Shown in pieces: positions 17,455-27,107 of a stretch of 64,000 bases of DNA (position 1 is its first letter; each line of letters starts with the position of its first letter). Location of the stretch: positions 992,001-1,056,000 of the forward strand of contig NZ_CP116899.1 of assembly GCF_030997045.1 (NCBI RefSeq), given 5' to 3'. The translations under genes and the position numbers were made by a program. The notes under the pieces are model-generated. The model saw only the letters and a program-made list of their open reading frames with translations, ran no database searches and was not told where the DNA came from. This DNA comes from Microbulbifer sp. TB1203. Its GTDB lineage: Bacteria > Pseudomonadota > Gammaproteobacteria > Pseudomonadales > Cellvibrionaceae.

Positions 17455-20400
17455 GCGACACTCGGCAGAATCCTCCCGCCAAGCGCCCGCCGGTGGAAAC
17501 CCGCGGCGGCGCCATCGCCTGGATGACCCACAACCACGTCACTGCCAACCTGCTGATGCTGGTGTTTATCTTCGGCGGTCTGGTTTTCTCCCTCATTATC
17601 AAAAAGGAGGTCTTCCCCGAGTTCAGCCTGGATATGGTCTCGGTGCAGATCTCCTATCCCAGCGCCAGTCCCGAGGAGGTGGAGCGCGGCGTGCTGGTGG
17701 CGGCGGAACAGGCGGTGCAGGGGATCGTCGGTATCAAGGAGATGCGCGGCACCGCCTCCGAAGGCGGTGCCTCCCTCATCCTGGAACTGGACGAGGACGC
17801 CAACGCCAACCAGGTGTACCAGGACGTGCAGCAGGCCATCGACCGGGTGAGCACCTTTCCCTCCGATATCGAGCGTCCCCGGGTGAGCCTTGCGGAGCGC
17901 AAGCGGGACGTGATGGATCTGGTGATCCACGGCGACCTGGACGACCGCACCCTGCGCGACGTCGCCATGCAGGTGTACGACAAGCTTGAGGCCCACCCGG
18001 ATATCACCCAGCTTTCCGCCTCCGGCGTGCGCGATTTCGAAGTGGCGGTGGAGGTGCGCCGGGACGACCTGCGCCGCTACGGCCTGACCCTGCGGGACAT
18101 CGCGCAGTTGATCAGCAACGCGGCGGTGGACGTGCCCGCCGGCGGGGTAAAATCCACCGCGGGCGAAATTCTGGTGCGGGTGACCGAGCGCCGCGACTGG
18201 GCGCGGGAGTTCGGCGATATCGTCGTCGCCCGGGGCAGCGGCGGCGGCACGGTGCGGCTGAAGGATATCGCCACCATCCGCGACGCGCTGGTGGATGAGC
18301 CGCGCAACATGGTCTTCAACGGCGAGCCGGCGGTGGGCATCGATGTCTATCGCGTGGGCAACCAGACTCCGATGAGCATCAGTGAGGCCACCCGCGCGGT
18401 GCTGGACGAGGCGCGCCTGTCGCTGCCACCGGGGGTGCATATCAGCATCCGCGACGACGACTCGCAAATTTTCAAGGAGCGCCTTTCGTTACTGTTGAAA
18501 AACGGTTTTATTGGCCTGCTGCTGGTGTTCGTGGTACTGGGCGCGTTTCTCGAACTGCGCCTCGCCTTCTGGGTGACCCTGGGTATTCCCACCAGTTTCC
18601 TCGGTGCTCTACTGTTCCTGCCCGCGCTGGATATCTCCATCAATATGGTGAGCATGTTCGCGTTTATTATCGCGTTGGGCATCGTGGTGGACGACGCGAT
18701 TATCGCGGGGGAAAACATTCACGAGTGGCGCCGCCTGGGATACAGCAATATGCAGGCCGCGATCGCCGGCGCGCGGCAGGTGGCGGTGCCGCTGACCTTT
18801 GCCATTCTCACCAATATCGTCGCCTTTATTCCGCTGATGTACCTGCCCGGTTTTATGGGCAAGATTTTCGGCATCATCCCCTTCGTGGTGGGCTCGGTAT
18901 TTATCATTTCCTGGGTGGAGGCGCTGTTTATCCTGCCTTCGCACCTCGCCCATTCCCGCCGGGGGTACAGGAACCGCTGGACGCGGCGGATCGCCGCGCG
19001 CCAGAAAATGATCGCGCGCAGCCTGGACCGCTTTGTCGAAGTGCGTTTCAAACCGCTGCTCGATCTCTGTGTGCGCCACCGCTACACCACCATCGCCGTG
19101 GCCATCGCCACCCTGTTGGTAGTGGGCGGCTACGCTGCCAGCGGGCGCATGGGTTTTACCCTGATGCCGAGGGTGGAGCGGGATTCCGGGCGGGTGCAGG
19201 TCACCTTCCCTCCGGGCACCGCCGAACAGCAACTGGAAAAGGCGCGGGCGCAGATCATCCAGGCCGCCAACCGGCTGCTGGAGGAGGGGGAGCGCAAGCG
19301 GGCTTTTCTCGGCATGCGCGGCCTGGTGAATGGCGACGCGGTGCAGGTGGATGTCTACTTCACCCCGTCGGACCAGCGCGACTTTACCACCGGCGAGTTC
19401 GTGCGCGACTGGCGCCGCGCGGTGGGCCCGATGCCCGGCGCGCTGAGTTCCAGCTTCGCCGCCGACCGCGGCGGCCCCGGTGCCGGCGCTGCGCTCACCG
19501 TGGAGCTGCGCCATACGCACACTAGTACCCTGGAAGCGGCGGCGCAACGGCTGGCGATGGCGCTGAAGGATTTTCCCAACGTCAGCGATATCGATGCGGG
19601 CGTCTCCCTGGGCAAGCAGCAACTGGACCTGACCCTGACGGAAACCGCGAAAAGCCTCGGCCTTTCCGCCGAGGAGATCGGCCGCCAACTGCGCACCTCG
19701 CTATACGGCGCCGAGGCCATGCGCCAGCAGCGCGGGCGCGATCAGGTGAAGGTGATGGTGCGCCTGCCGGAATCCGAGCGGATTTCCCTGGACGATGTCT
19801 CCAGCATCATGATCCGCGCCGGCAACGGCCTCTGGCTGCCTCTGCCGGACCTGGTGGAAGTGGACAAGGGCCGCGCCTACGCCACCATCAACCGCCGCGA
19901 GGGCCGGCGGGTGATGACGGTGACCGCCAATGTGGAACCGCCGGACCAGGCGGCACTGGTGATCAACGAACTGAACCGCAGTGCCATCCCGCAATTGCAG
20001 GCGGAGTTTGCCGGGCTGGCGGTCTCCTACCAGGGGCGCCAGGCGGAAGAGCGCGAGGGCCTGGCCTCCCTGGGCCTCACTTTCTCCCTCACCATGGCCG
20101 CGCTTTACCTGCTGCTGGCGATTCCGCTGAAAAGCTATATTCAGCCGCTGACGGTGATGGTGGCCATTCCTTTTGGGGTGATCGGTGCGCTGCTGGGCCA
20201 CCTGCTGATGGGCTATGGCCTGAGTATGGTGAGCCTGCTGGGCATGGTGGCGCTGGCGGGAGTGGTGATCAACGACACCCTGGTGATGATCGAGTACGGC
20301 AACCGACTGCGCGCCGGGGGTACGCCGGTCACTGATGCGATCAAACAGGCTGCCGCGCGCCGCTTCCGCCCGATCATCCTCACCACGGTGACCACCTTCT

Positions 20401-20600
20401 GCGGATTGACGCCGATGATCTTTGAGACCTCGGTGCAGGCGCGGTTTATGATCCCGATGGCCATTTCCCTGGGTTACGGCATTCTCGCCGCCACCACCAT
20501 TTCGCTGCTGCTGGTGCCCTGCCTGTACCTGATGTTTGCCAGGGATATTCCGCAGTTATTCAGTATGCTGAAAAATAGCCGAAAATTCGCCAGGGCGTAG
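17451..20600 (+). CDS. RND-family efflux transporter (AcrB/HAE1-like)
   Basis: Inner-membrane proton-driven exporter of 1049 residues with the AcrB duplication: an N-terminal helix, a porter loop (VQISYPSASPEEVERGVLVAAEQAVQGI), a transmembrane block with ALGIVVDDAIIAGENI (proton relay), a second porter loop, and a second block with AGVVINDTLVMIEYGNRLR. Motif SFLGALLFLPALDISINMVSMFAFI fits helix 4 with the usual acidic relay. The substrate cannot be predicted. It starts within the MFP stop codon and forms a tripartite pump with the preceding two genes. Confidence 0.93.
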   Translation: MSDTRQNPPAKRPPVETRGGAIAWMTHNHVTANLLMLVFIFGGLVFSLIIKKEVFPEFSLDMVSVQISYPSASPEEVERGVLVAAEQAVQGIVGIKEMRGTASEGGASLILELDEDANANQVYQDVQQAIDRVSTFPSDIERPRVSLAERKRDVMDLVIHGDLDDRTLRDVAMQVYDKLEAHPDITQLSASGVRDFEVAVEVRRDDLRRYGLTLRDIAQLISNAAVDVPAGGVKSTAGEILVRVTERRDWAREFGDIVVARGSGGGTVRLKDIATIRDALVDEPRNMVFNGEPAVGIDVYRVGNQTPMSISEATRAVLDEARLSLPPGVHISIRDDDSQIFKERLSLLLKNGFIGLLLVFVVLGAFLELRLAFWVTLGIPTSFLGALLFLPALDISINMVSMFAFIIALGIVVDDAIIAGENIHEWRRLGYSNMQAAIAGARQVAVPLTFAILTNIVAFIPLMYLPGFMGKIFGIIPFVVGSVFIISWVEALFILPSHLAHSRRGYRNRWTRRIAARQKMIARSLDRFVEVRFKPLLDLCVRHRYTTIAVAIATLLVVGGYAASGRMGFTLMPRVERDSGRVQVTFPPGTAEQQLEKARAQIIQAANRLLEEGERKRAFLGMRGLVNGDAVQVDVYFTPSDQRDFTTGEFVRDWRRAVGPMPGALSSSFAADRGGPGAGAALTVELRHTHTSTLEAAAQRLAMALKDFPNVSDIDAGVSLGKQQLDLTLTETAKSLGLSAEEIGRQLRTSLYGAEAMRQQRGRDQVKVMVRLPESERISLDDVSSIMIRAGNGLWLPLPDLVEVDKGRAYATINRREGRRVMTVTANVEPPDQAALVINELNRSAIPQLQAEFAGLAVSYQGRQAEEREGLASLGLTFSLTMAALYLLLAIPLKSYIQPLTVMVAIPFGVIGALLGHLLMGYGLSMVSLLGMVALAGVVINDTLVMIEYGNRLRAGGTPVTDAIKQAAARRFRPIILTTVTTFCGLTPMIFETSVQARFMIPMAISLGYGILAATTISLLLVPCLYLMFARDIPQLFSMLKNSRKFARA

Positions 20601-20648
20601 GATGGGGCGGAACAGCGCGCGCCCATCCTCACGGATTTATCTGCGATT

Positions 20649-21818
20649 TTAATCCCTGCGCAAATCGTCCTTGATCGCGATCGGGTTGGGGAAATTCAGC
20701 ACCACGATATAGGAGGAGACCAGGAAGGTGAGTATCGCGGTGGCTTGGATCAAATGGGATGCGGCGCTGCCGATCAGCTCCTGGCTCGCGGCCAGGAAGG
20801 CGATCAGCAGCGAGAATTCGCTGATCTGACCCAGGCGGAAACCGATGTCCCAGGCCAGCACCTTGCGTTCGCTCTGGCGGCCCAGCAGGTAGCGGAACAC
20901 CACGGGTTTGATGATCAATACCGCTACCGCGGTGACCACAGCAGCCAGGGCGATTTCCGGCAGTACAGACAACTTGAACTGGGCCCCAAGGCTGAAAAAA
21001 AACAGAATCAAAAAGAAATCCCGCAAGGGCTTCAGGCTCAGGGCAATGTATTGTGAGATACGGCTGGTGGCCAGGGTGATGCCGGCGATAAAAGCACCGA
21101 TTTCCCGCGACAGCCCGAGGATCTCCGCTGTTTCCGCCAGGCCCATACACCAGCCCACCGCGAGCAGAAAAACATACTCGTGAAAGCGGTCGAAGCGGGT
21201 AAACAGCGGTAGCAACAGAAATTTCACCACCACCCAGGCGATAAGCACCAGCAGCGGCAGGGCGGCAAAAGACAGGCCTATTTGCATGGGGCTTAATGTT
21301 TCCGCGCCACCGCCCAGCAGTATCATCAGGCAAGTGATGGCTACGAAGTCCTGGAACAACAGCAGGCCCACCATCAATTCGCCCAGGTGCTTATGGTGCA
21401 ACACGGTGGTGGGCAGCAATTTGATGCCGATAATGGTACTGGAAAACATCAGCGCCATGCCGATTACCCAGCACTCGATGGCGGTGAACCCGAACAGCCG
21501 TCCGATCCCGTAACCCAGGCCGAGGAAAATTGCGCTGCTGATCAGCCCCACGAAGGTTGCCTTGCGCATTACCGAGAGCAGCGCCTGGGGCTGCATATCA
21601 AGGCCCAGCAAAAACAGCAGGAAGATAATGCCAATACTGGATATTTCCGCCAGCAGCTGCACATTGTCGATCACCGCAAACCCCGAGGGACCGAGCGCTA
21701 TCCCCAAGGCGATATAGGCCACCAGCAGCGGCTGGCGCCCGAAGAGTGCCAGCGAGGCCACGATGGCCGCGCCGCTGAAGATCAGGAAAAAGGATTGAAA
21801 GAGAGCGATTTCCTCCAC
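20649..21818 (-). CDS. CPA2-family monovalent cation:proton antiporter
   Basis: A 389-residue integral membrane protein with about 12 helices and the Na+/H+ exchanger fold of the KefB/YbaL group: QPLLVAYIALGIALGPSG, IFLLFLLGLDMQPQAL, MALMFSSTIIGIKLL and LREIGAFIAGITLA-type motifs. The C-terminal TrkA-N/RCK nucleotide-binding domain found in KefB/KefC is missing, so regulation by glutathione adducts or NAD is not expected in this chain. It probably exchanges K+ or Na+ for protons. Stands alone, convergent with the RND gene. Confidence 0.88.
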   Translation of the reverse strand: MEEIALFQSFFLIFSGAAIVASLALFGRQPLLVAYIALGIALGPSGFAVIDNVQLLAEISSIGIIFLLFLLGLDMQPQALLSVMRKATFVGLISSAIFLGLGYGIGRLFGFTAIECWVIGMALMFSSTIIGIKLLPTTVLHHKHLGELMVGLLLFQDFVAITCLMILLGGGAETLSPMQIGLSFAALPLLVLIAWVVVKFLLLPLFTRFDRFHEYVFLLAVGWCMGLAETAEILGLSREIGAFIAGITLATSRISQYIALSLKPLRDFFLILFFFSLGAQFKLSVLPEIALAAVVTAVAVLIIKPVVFRYLLGRQSERKVLAWDIGFRLGQISEFSLLIAFLAASQELIGSAASHLIQATAILTFLVSSYIVVLNFPNPIAIKDDLRRD

Positions 21819-21919
21819 TGGAGATCCTTGTCTGGGTGGGCCTTTACCCCATTATCCATAGATGCGGGTGGGGCGGGAACAGTGGGTATTTTTTTGTCGG
21901 GCCCCGGCGCATTGTCGTC

Positions 21920-22036
21920 GTTTCCGGCGCAGGAACGTCATGCCGGACCCGATCCGGTACCGGAACCCGGGTGCCACTGGACTGGATACTGGCGTGCGCC
22001 GGTATGACCAGAGCTTGATTTGAAACAGAGCATCCA
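21920..22036 (+). repeat. Dispersed 3'-end repeat
   Basis: This contains GGCGCAGG, GGTGCCACTGGACTGGATAC, GGCGTGCGCCGGTATGAC and ends TTGATTTGAAACAGAGCATC. Closely similar copies lie at 24565-24667 and 60318-60415, with diverged copies at 5848, 27226 and 45001. It sits just beyond the stop codon of the class V aminotransferase. Confidence 0.75.
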
Positions 22037-22068
22037 CATAGGCTGCATAAGCTGCGCTGCCCGGGTCA

Positions 22069-23697
22069 TTACAGATTGAACCAGCGCAGGTTCTCCGCCT
22101 CGGGCGACAGAATCGGCTGCTCGCACTCCTTTCCGTTCGGTTGCCGCAGGATTTCCAGCGCCTGCTGCAAATAGTCCCGCAGAGGCGTCTGAACTTTTTG
22201 CGTGGGAGCCAGTGCGCCCGCATCCAGTTCCAGGCGCAGCGGCGCCTCGCCGGCCTCGCCCTGGTAGCGCCAGACGCCGGCCTCCATATCGTACTGGTAG
22301 TAGGGCAGCAGCCGGTGGCCCCGGTCGGCAATGATTTCAATCGCCTCGATAAGGTAGTCCACCGTCTCCTCATCCAGGAAATAATTGAAGTTCAGGCGCA
22401 CCCAGCCGGGCTTGAGGATACTTTCGCCTTCGCTCACCAGTTGTTCCAGCGCCTCGCTCTGCTCCGGGGTCAGGTGCAGCAACTGGTGGCCGTAGGGGCC
22501 GGCGCAGGAACAGCCGCCGCGCACCTGGATACCGAAGAGGTCGTTGAGCAGCGCCACCACAAAACCGTGATGCAGGGGTTTGCCGCCCCGCAGGATATGC
22601 AGGGAGACAATGCCCACCCGGGGCAGCTCGGTGCCGCCGAGTATTTCGATATTGGGGTTCTGCTTCCAGCGCGCAAAGGCCCTGTCCAGCCATCGGGCTT
22701 CGCGCGCCTCGATTTCCTCTGCGCCCACCTCGTCCTTGAGTTCGAATACCAAACCCGCGCGCACCGATTCCACGATTGCCGGGGTGCCGGCCTCCTCACG
22801 GCGTTCGCCGGCGGGCAGGTAGGTGTGCCGGTCCGGTCCCACCCAGGATACGGTGCCGCCGCCGGGTATCGCCGGCTGTTCCGGTGGCAGCAGGGATTTT
22901 TTCACCACCAGGATGCCCGGGGTGCCGGGGCCGCCGACAAATTTGTGTGGGGAGATAAACAGGGCGTCCTTGCTGGTTGCGCTGCCATCGCCATTCGCAT
23001 CGATGGCCACGTAGGGGGCGGCCGCGGCGTAATCCCAGAACGACAGGGCGCCGTGTTTGTGCAGCAGGCGGGTGACTGCGTCCACGTCGGTGCGGATGCC
23101 GGTGACATTGGAGGCGGCGGAGAAGCTCCCGATTTTCAGCGGGCGCCCGCTGTAGAGGTCCAGCGCCTCCTCCAGCGCAGGCAGGTCCACGCCGCCCTCG
23201 GCGTTCTGCGGAATGGTCACTACGTCGGCGACGGACTCCCGCCAGGGCAGGTCGTTGGAATGGTGTTCGTAGGGGCCGATAAACACCACCGGGCGCCGGG
23301 CTTCGGGGATTTTCGTAGCCTCTGCTCCAAAGCGCTGGTAGTGATCGGCGCGCAGCCCCAGGCTGTCCACCAACCGGTTGATGGCCGCGGTGGCACCGGC
23401 GCCACAGAAGATCACCGCGTGCTCGTCCCCGGCGTTTACGGACCTGCGGACCATCGCGCGCGCCTGTTCGCGAAAGGCGGTGGTCTGGCGACCGGTGGCA
23501 GAGGTCTCGGTATGGGTGTTTGCGTACCAGGGCAGCACACGGTTGCGGATAATGTCCTCGATAAAGGTCAGGCCGCGCCCGGAGGCGGTGTAGTCGGCGT
23601 AAACCAGCGGGCGCACGCCGAATGGGGTGACCAGCGGCAGGCGCTCGCCGATCACGCTGTCGCGAATATGGGCCATCAGGGATTCAATGGAGGGCAT
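22069..23697 (-). CDS. Class V aminotransferase, cysteine-desulfurase-like
   Basis: PLP enzyme of about 542 residues from the ATG at 23697; the upstream frame reads through a palindromic repeat and is rejected. It has FCGAGATAAINRLVD, the GPYEHHSNDLPWRE motif of the SufS/NifS fold, the PLP lysine in ISPHKFVGGPGTPG, and a cysteine-rich loop RGGCSCAGPYGHQLLH where desulfurases place their catalytic cysteine. It is longer than SufS (about 400 residues), with extra C-terminal residues. The real substrate is unknown; desulfurase activity is plausible but unproven. An Lrp-type regulator lies upstream. Confidence 0.82.
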   Translation of the reverse strand: MPSIESLMAHIRDSVIGERLPLVTPFGVRPLVYADYTASGRGLTFIEDIIRNRVLPWYANTHTETSATGRQTTAFREQARAMVRRSVNAGDEHAVIFCGAGATAAINRLVDSLGLRADHYQRFGAEATKIPEARRPVVFIGPYEHHSNDLPWRESVADVVTIPQNAEGGVDLPALEEALDLYSGRPLKIGSFSAASNVTGIRTDVDAVTRLLHKHGALSFWDYAAAAPYVAIDANGDGSATSKDALFISPHKFVGGPGTPGILVVKKSLLPPEQPAIPGGGTVSWVGPDRHTYLPAGERREEAGTPAIVESVRAGLVFELKDEVGAEEIEAREARWLDRAFARWKQNPNIEILGGTELPRVGIVSLHILRGGKPLHHGFVVALLNDLFGIQVRGGCSCAGPYGHQLLHLTPEQSEALEQLVSEGESILKPGWVRLNFNYFLDEETVDYLIEAIEIIADRGHRLLPYYQYDMEAGVWRYQGEAGEAPLRLELDAGALAPTQKVQTPLRDYLQQALEILRQPNGKECEQPILSPEAENLRWFNL

Positions 23698-23741
23698 CTC
23701 TACCTCAAACAAAGTTGTTATTCTGTTTCGCCTTTCTCTCT

Positions 23742-23833
23742 TGTAGGAGCGGCCCATGGCCGCGATCGGTGTCGGCTACGTAGCCAAATCGTTCGCGGCC
23801 ATGGGCGGATGGCCGCCCCGCCGCTCCTACAGG
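23742..23833. repeat. Inverted GTAGGAGCGGCCCATGGCCG repeat pair
   Basis: Two oppositely oriented units, TTGTAGGAGCGGCCCATGG at the left and GCCGCTCCTACAGG at the right, enclose about 50 bp including CGATCGG and GCGGCCATGGGC. This is a BIME-like arrangement repeated at 52216-52325. It lies between the Lrp regulator and the aminotransferase gene. Confidence 0.75.
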
Positions 23834-23857
23834 GTCCAGATCCGGACAGAGCAGTGG

Positions 23858-24331
23858 TTATTCACCAGGCGGCGGAATGGGCAGTTCCGTAGTGCTCTTG
23901 ATCTGCTCCATGGCAAAGTTGGACACGATATCGCTGATGCCCACGTGGCGGATCAGTTCCTTGTAGAAACGGTCGTAGGCGGCGATGTCGCTGACCACGA
24001 TCCGCAGCAGGTAATCGTAGTCCCCGGCCATGCGATAGCAGTCCACCACTTCCGGCTGTTCCGCGATGTGGCTGGCAAAGGTTTCAGCCCATTCGGGGGT
24101 GTGCTGGTCGGTTTTCACCTGGGCGAATACCGAGACCGGCAGGCCGAGGATTTCCGCGTTCAGCAGCGCCACTTTGCGGCGGATGATGCCGCTCTTCTCC
24201 AATTTCTGAACCCGGCGCCAGCAGGGGGTCTTGGTGAGTCCCACGCGGTCGGCCAGCTCTTCGATGGAGAGGCTAACATCTGATTGCAGGATGGCAAGAA
24301 GTTGTCGATCGATCGCGTCAAGTGAGGACAT
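23858..24331 (-). CDS. Lrp/AsnC-family transcriptional regulator
   Basis: A 157-residue protein. The N-terminal winged helix-turn-helix is LDAIDRQLLAILQSDVSLSIEELADRVGLTKTPCWRRVQKLEKSGII. The C-terminal RAM (ligand-binding, oligomerising) domain includes VVDCYRMAGDYDYLLRIVVSDIAAYDRFYKEL. The ATG at 24331 matches the usual N-terminus. The family senses amino acids. Flanked by an aminotransferase gene and phhA, all on one strand, which suggests control of amino-acid metabolism, though spacing and repeats argue against a single operon. Confidence 0.92.
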   Translation of the reverse strand: MSSLDAIDRQLLAILQSDVSLSIEELADRVGLTKTPCWRRVQKLEKSGIIRRKVALLNAEILGLPVSVFAQVKTDQHTPEWAETFASHIAEQPEVVDCYRMAGDYDYLLRIVVSDIAAYDRFYKELIRHVGISDIVSNFAMEQIKSTTELPIPPPGE

Positions 24332-24674
24332 AATTCTACAAAGCTCCCAAAACCGCGGGGCCGTGTATCCTTTGGCGATGATTTGGACGCCATCACTGGC
24401 AAAAAATACCGCTGTTGGTTTGAGTGTAGTGGAGATATCCGATTTTCGGGGGATGGTTGGGCTCACACTGCACCGTTGGAGATAACGTTAGTCTCCGAAC
24501 GATCACGGCGGTAGTGGAATTTCCCTCAAGGTTGAGTGGCTGATCGGTTAGGCGTTCGCCCTACGGCGAATTGTCGTCGTTCCGGCGAAGGCCGGAACCC
24601 AGGTGCCACTGGGCTGGATACCGGCGTGCGCCGCTATGATTACAGCCTGATTTGAAACAGAGCATCTACGGCAC
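24332..24674. other. Intergenic region with dispersed 3'-end repeat
   Basis: Between the Lrp gene and phhA no gene is seen. The part next to the Lrp start presumably holds its promoter. From about 24565 to 24667 there is a close copy of the dispersed repeat (GGTGCCACTGGGCTGGATAC, GGCGTGCGCC and TGATTTGAAACAGAGCATCT), ending just after the phhA stop codon. Confidence 0.7.
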
Positions 24675-25529
24675 TCAGGCCGCATCCTTGGGCGGAAACA
24701 TCGGTTCGAAGAGACCCATTTCCATCGCCCGGTGCACCTTGGCCATCAGGTCCATTTCGGTGAGTTCCTGCAGTTGCTGCAGGTCGTCCAGCACGTAGTA
24801 GACCGGCTGCACGATATCGATCCGGTAAGGAGTGCGCAGGGCGTCGAGCACATCGAAGTCGTAGCGCTTGGGCTCATTGCCCAGGGCGTACAGAGTCTCC
24901 TTCGGCGAGGACAGGATGCCGCCACCGTAGATGCGCAGGCCGTCCCGGGTGTGGAGCAGGCCAAACTCCACGGTGAACCAGTAGAGCCGGGCCAGGTAGG
25001 CGCGCTCCTTGGGCGTGGCCGCCAGGCCCAACTGGCCGTATTTTTCGGTGAAGTTGGCGAAGGCGGGATTGGTGAGCATGGCGCAGTGGCCGAAGATCTC
25101 GTGGAAAATATCCGGCTCCTGCAGGTAGTCGAACTCCTCGGGGGTCCGGATAAACGTGGCCACCGGGAACTTGCGGTCCGCCAGCAGCCCGAAGAATGTC
25201 TCGAAGCCGATCAGCGCCGGCACCCTGACCACCTCCCAGCCGGTTTCCCGGCGCAGCACACTACTGACTTCTTCCAATTGCGGGACGCGGTCGTGGGGCA
25301 GGTCGAGCAGTTCCAGGCCGTGCAGGTATTCGTCGCAGGCGCGGCCGGGAACCACCTTGAGCTGGCGCTCGATCAGCCGGTGCCAGGTCTCGTGCTCGAT
25401 ATCGGAGTAGTGAATAAAGCCCTGTTCGTCCGGCTTGTGCGCCACGTACTTGCTGGGCTTCTCGGCGTCTTTCTTCATGATGCTCTGCTCCGGCGGTATG
25501 GCCCTCATCAGGGCTGCCGCGCTGTCCAT
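24675..25529 (-). CDS. phhA: Phenylalanine 4-monooxygenase
   Basis: Iron- and tetrahydropterin-dependent hydroxylation of phenylalanine to tyrosine. Metal ligands are visible: the two histidines of DIFHEIFGHCAML and the glutamate of YWFTVEFGLL. The single catalytic domain without an N-terminal ACT domain and the length (about 267-284 residues) match the bacterial form. The start is either ATG 25529 or ATG 25478. It is transcribed divergently from the TyrR-like regulator gene across a 124-bp gap holding a perfect TyrR box, as in the Pseudomonas phh locus. Confidence 0.95.
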   Translation of the reverse strand: MDSAAALMRAIPPEQSIMKKDAEKPSKYVAHKPDEQGFIHYSDIEHETWHRLIERQLKVVPGRACDEYLHGLELLDLPHDRVPQLEEVSSVLRRETGWEVVRVPALIGFETFFGLLADRKFPVATFIRTPEEFDYLQEPDIFHEIFGHCAMLTNPAFANFTEKYGQLGLAATPKERAYLARLYWFTVEFGLLHTRDGLRIYGGGILSSPKETLYALGNEPKRYDFDVLDALRTPYRIDIVQPVYYVLDDLQQLQELTEMDLMAKVHRAMEMGLFEPMFPPKDAA

Positions 25530-25627
25530 TGTTCTTATCTCCTGTCCATTTTTAGTTACCGGGCTTCGGGTCGGCGATATCCAGGGAGGCGATCTTGTGG
25601 CATTTGGGGGAGCGGAGATACACTTTC

Positions 25628-25645
25628 TGTAAATTTATCTTTACA
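25628..25645. promoter_or_regulatory. TyrR/PhhR box
   Basis: TGTAAATTTATCTTTACA matches the TyrR consensus TGTAAA-N6-TTTACA at every specified base. It ends 8 bp before the ATG of the TyrR-like gene, so bound regulator would block its own translation-initiation or promoter region. It is about 100 bp upstream of phhA, a position suited to activation. Confidence 0.85.
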
Positions 25646-25653
25646 GGCCGGCG

Positions 25654-27063
25654 ATGAGAGTCGAAATAACTTGTGCCAACCGCGTGGGTATCCTGTATGA
25701 GATTATGCAGATATTCGGCGAATATCGGATAAACGTGACTTCGGGAGAGCTGGGGGGAGACAGCGGGGACAAGGTCTACCTCTCGGCTCCCAATATGCTC
25801 GCCACCCAGTACCAGGCTATCGAGAAGTCCCTGCTCAAAGTGCCGGGCGTCAAGCGGGTGCGGCGTATCGCGCTGATACCTTCGGAAAGGCGTCACTTCG
25901 AACTGGATACCCTGCTGCGACATGTGGTTGATCCGGTTCTGTCGGTGGACAGGGAGGGGCGGGTGATCGCCGCCAACCTGGCGGCGGCGCGGGCCTTCGG
26001 GGTAAATCTGGATCGGGTGCCCGGGCTGCAGTTGCAGCGCTTCCTCCCTCTCTTGCAGGTGGCGGAACTGCTGCGGGATTTCGCCGTCCCCCGCTACGGT
26101 TTGCCGGTCGCCGTGCGCGGCAGACCCTATCTCATGGAGTGGTCGCCCATCGCCCTGGCGGAAAGCCCGGGGGCCGTGGAGTCCCTCGCGGGCGCGGTGC
26201 TGACATTGCAGCCCCGGGAGCCGGGACTGTCGAGCCCCGAACTGCCTGAGCCGGTAGCACTCTGGGACTGGGACCGCCGCAGGGACTGTTGCCTCCAGCT
26301 CCAGGAGTTGGCCGGGCTCGGCGCCCCCGTGCTGATCGCGGGCGAGCCCGGCAGCGGCAAGAGTTCCTTTGCCACGGCCCTGCACTACCTTTCCCCAACG
26401 GCGGGGGACTGCTATCGCGTTGATCCCCGGGGTGGCCAACTGCAATTGCCGGATCCCTTGCGCGGGGCTGGCACGGTAATTCTGGAGGATCTGCACCTTC
26501 TCTCGGGAGAATCCCAGTTGGCCCTGGTACGCCGTTTAAAGGCGCTGCCGTCGGACTTTCGCCCAGTGGCCACCTGCTCGAACACTGCTGGGCTGGCGGC
26601 ACCGCTGGCCCAGCTTTTCTCCTCCCTGGCCCTGCGCCTTCCCCCGCTCAGGGCCATGCGTCCGGCACTGGAGCGCTTCGCGGCGTCGATATTGCGGGAA
26701 CTGGGTCGGGGAGGGGAGCCGCTGCAGCTGTGCGACCAAGCTCTCCCGCTGATGCGAAGCCACGACTGGCCGGATAATTTCAGCGGCCTGAAAAACTACC
26801 TGAGCGCCGCCGCCAGCCGCTGCCGGGCCGCCGGCCGGCAGCGAATAGAGCTGGAGGATCTGCCGGATCTGGCGGTGAGCGCCGAGCTGCCCTGGCGCGA
26901 CTGGAGCCGCGGCCTCAGCTACCGGGAGATTATGGAGCAGATGGAGAGAGCCTTGTTCACCGAGCTGGCCGCCGGGCGGCCCTCCACCCGGGAGCTGGCC
27001 AAACGGCTGGGAATTTCCCACACCGCGGTGGCTAACAAATTGCGCAAATACGGACTGAGGTAG
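25654..27063 (+). CDS. phhR: TyrR/PhhR-like aromatic amino acid regulator
   Basis: A 469-residue regulator. The N-terminal ACT domain (MRVEITCANRVGILYEIMQIFG) binds aromatic amino acids. A PAS-like segment follows (residues about 80-170), then an AAA+ module with Walker A GEPGSGKSS and Walker-B-like VILEDLHLL. The C-terminal HTH is TRELAKRLGISHTAVANKLRKYGLR, typical of TyrR. The GAFTGA sigma-54 contact loop is absent and the AAA+ region is shortened, so sigma-70 action is expected. A perfect TyrR box just upstream and divergent phhA support control of phenylalanine/tyrosine metabolism and autoregulation. Confidence 0.9.
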   Translation: MRVEITCANRVGILYEIMQIFGEYRINVTSGELGGDSGDKVYLSAPNMLATQYQAIEKSLLKVPGVKRVRRIALIPSERRHFELDTLLRHVVDPVLSVDREGRVIAANLAAARAFGVNLDRVPGLQLQRFLPLLQVAELLRDFAVPRYGLPVAVRGRPYLMEWSPIALAESPGAVESLAGAVLTLQPREPGLSSPELPEPVALWDWDRRRDCCLQLQELAGLGAPVLIAGEPGSGKSSFATALHYLSPTAGDCYRVDPRGGQLQLPDPLRGAGTVILEDLHLLSGESQLALVRRLKALPSDFRPVATCSNTAGLAAPLAQLFSSLALRLPPLRAMRPALERFAASILRELGRGGEPLQLCDQALPLMRSHDWPDNFSGLKNYLSAAASRCRAAGRQRIELEDLPDLAVSAELPWRDWSRGLSYREIMEQMERALFTELAAGRPSTRELAKRLGISHTAVANKLRKYGLR

Positions 27064-27107
27064 GGGGGAATCTCAGGCACTAACTTAAGGGTTGGCAGGG
27101 CAATTTT

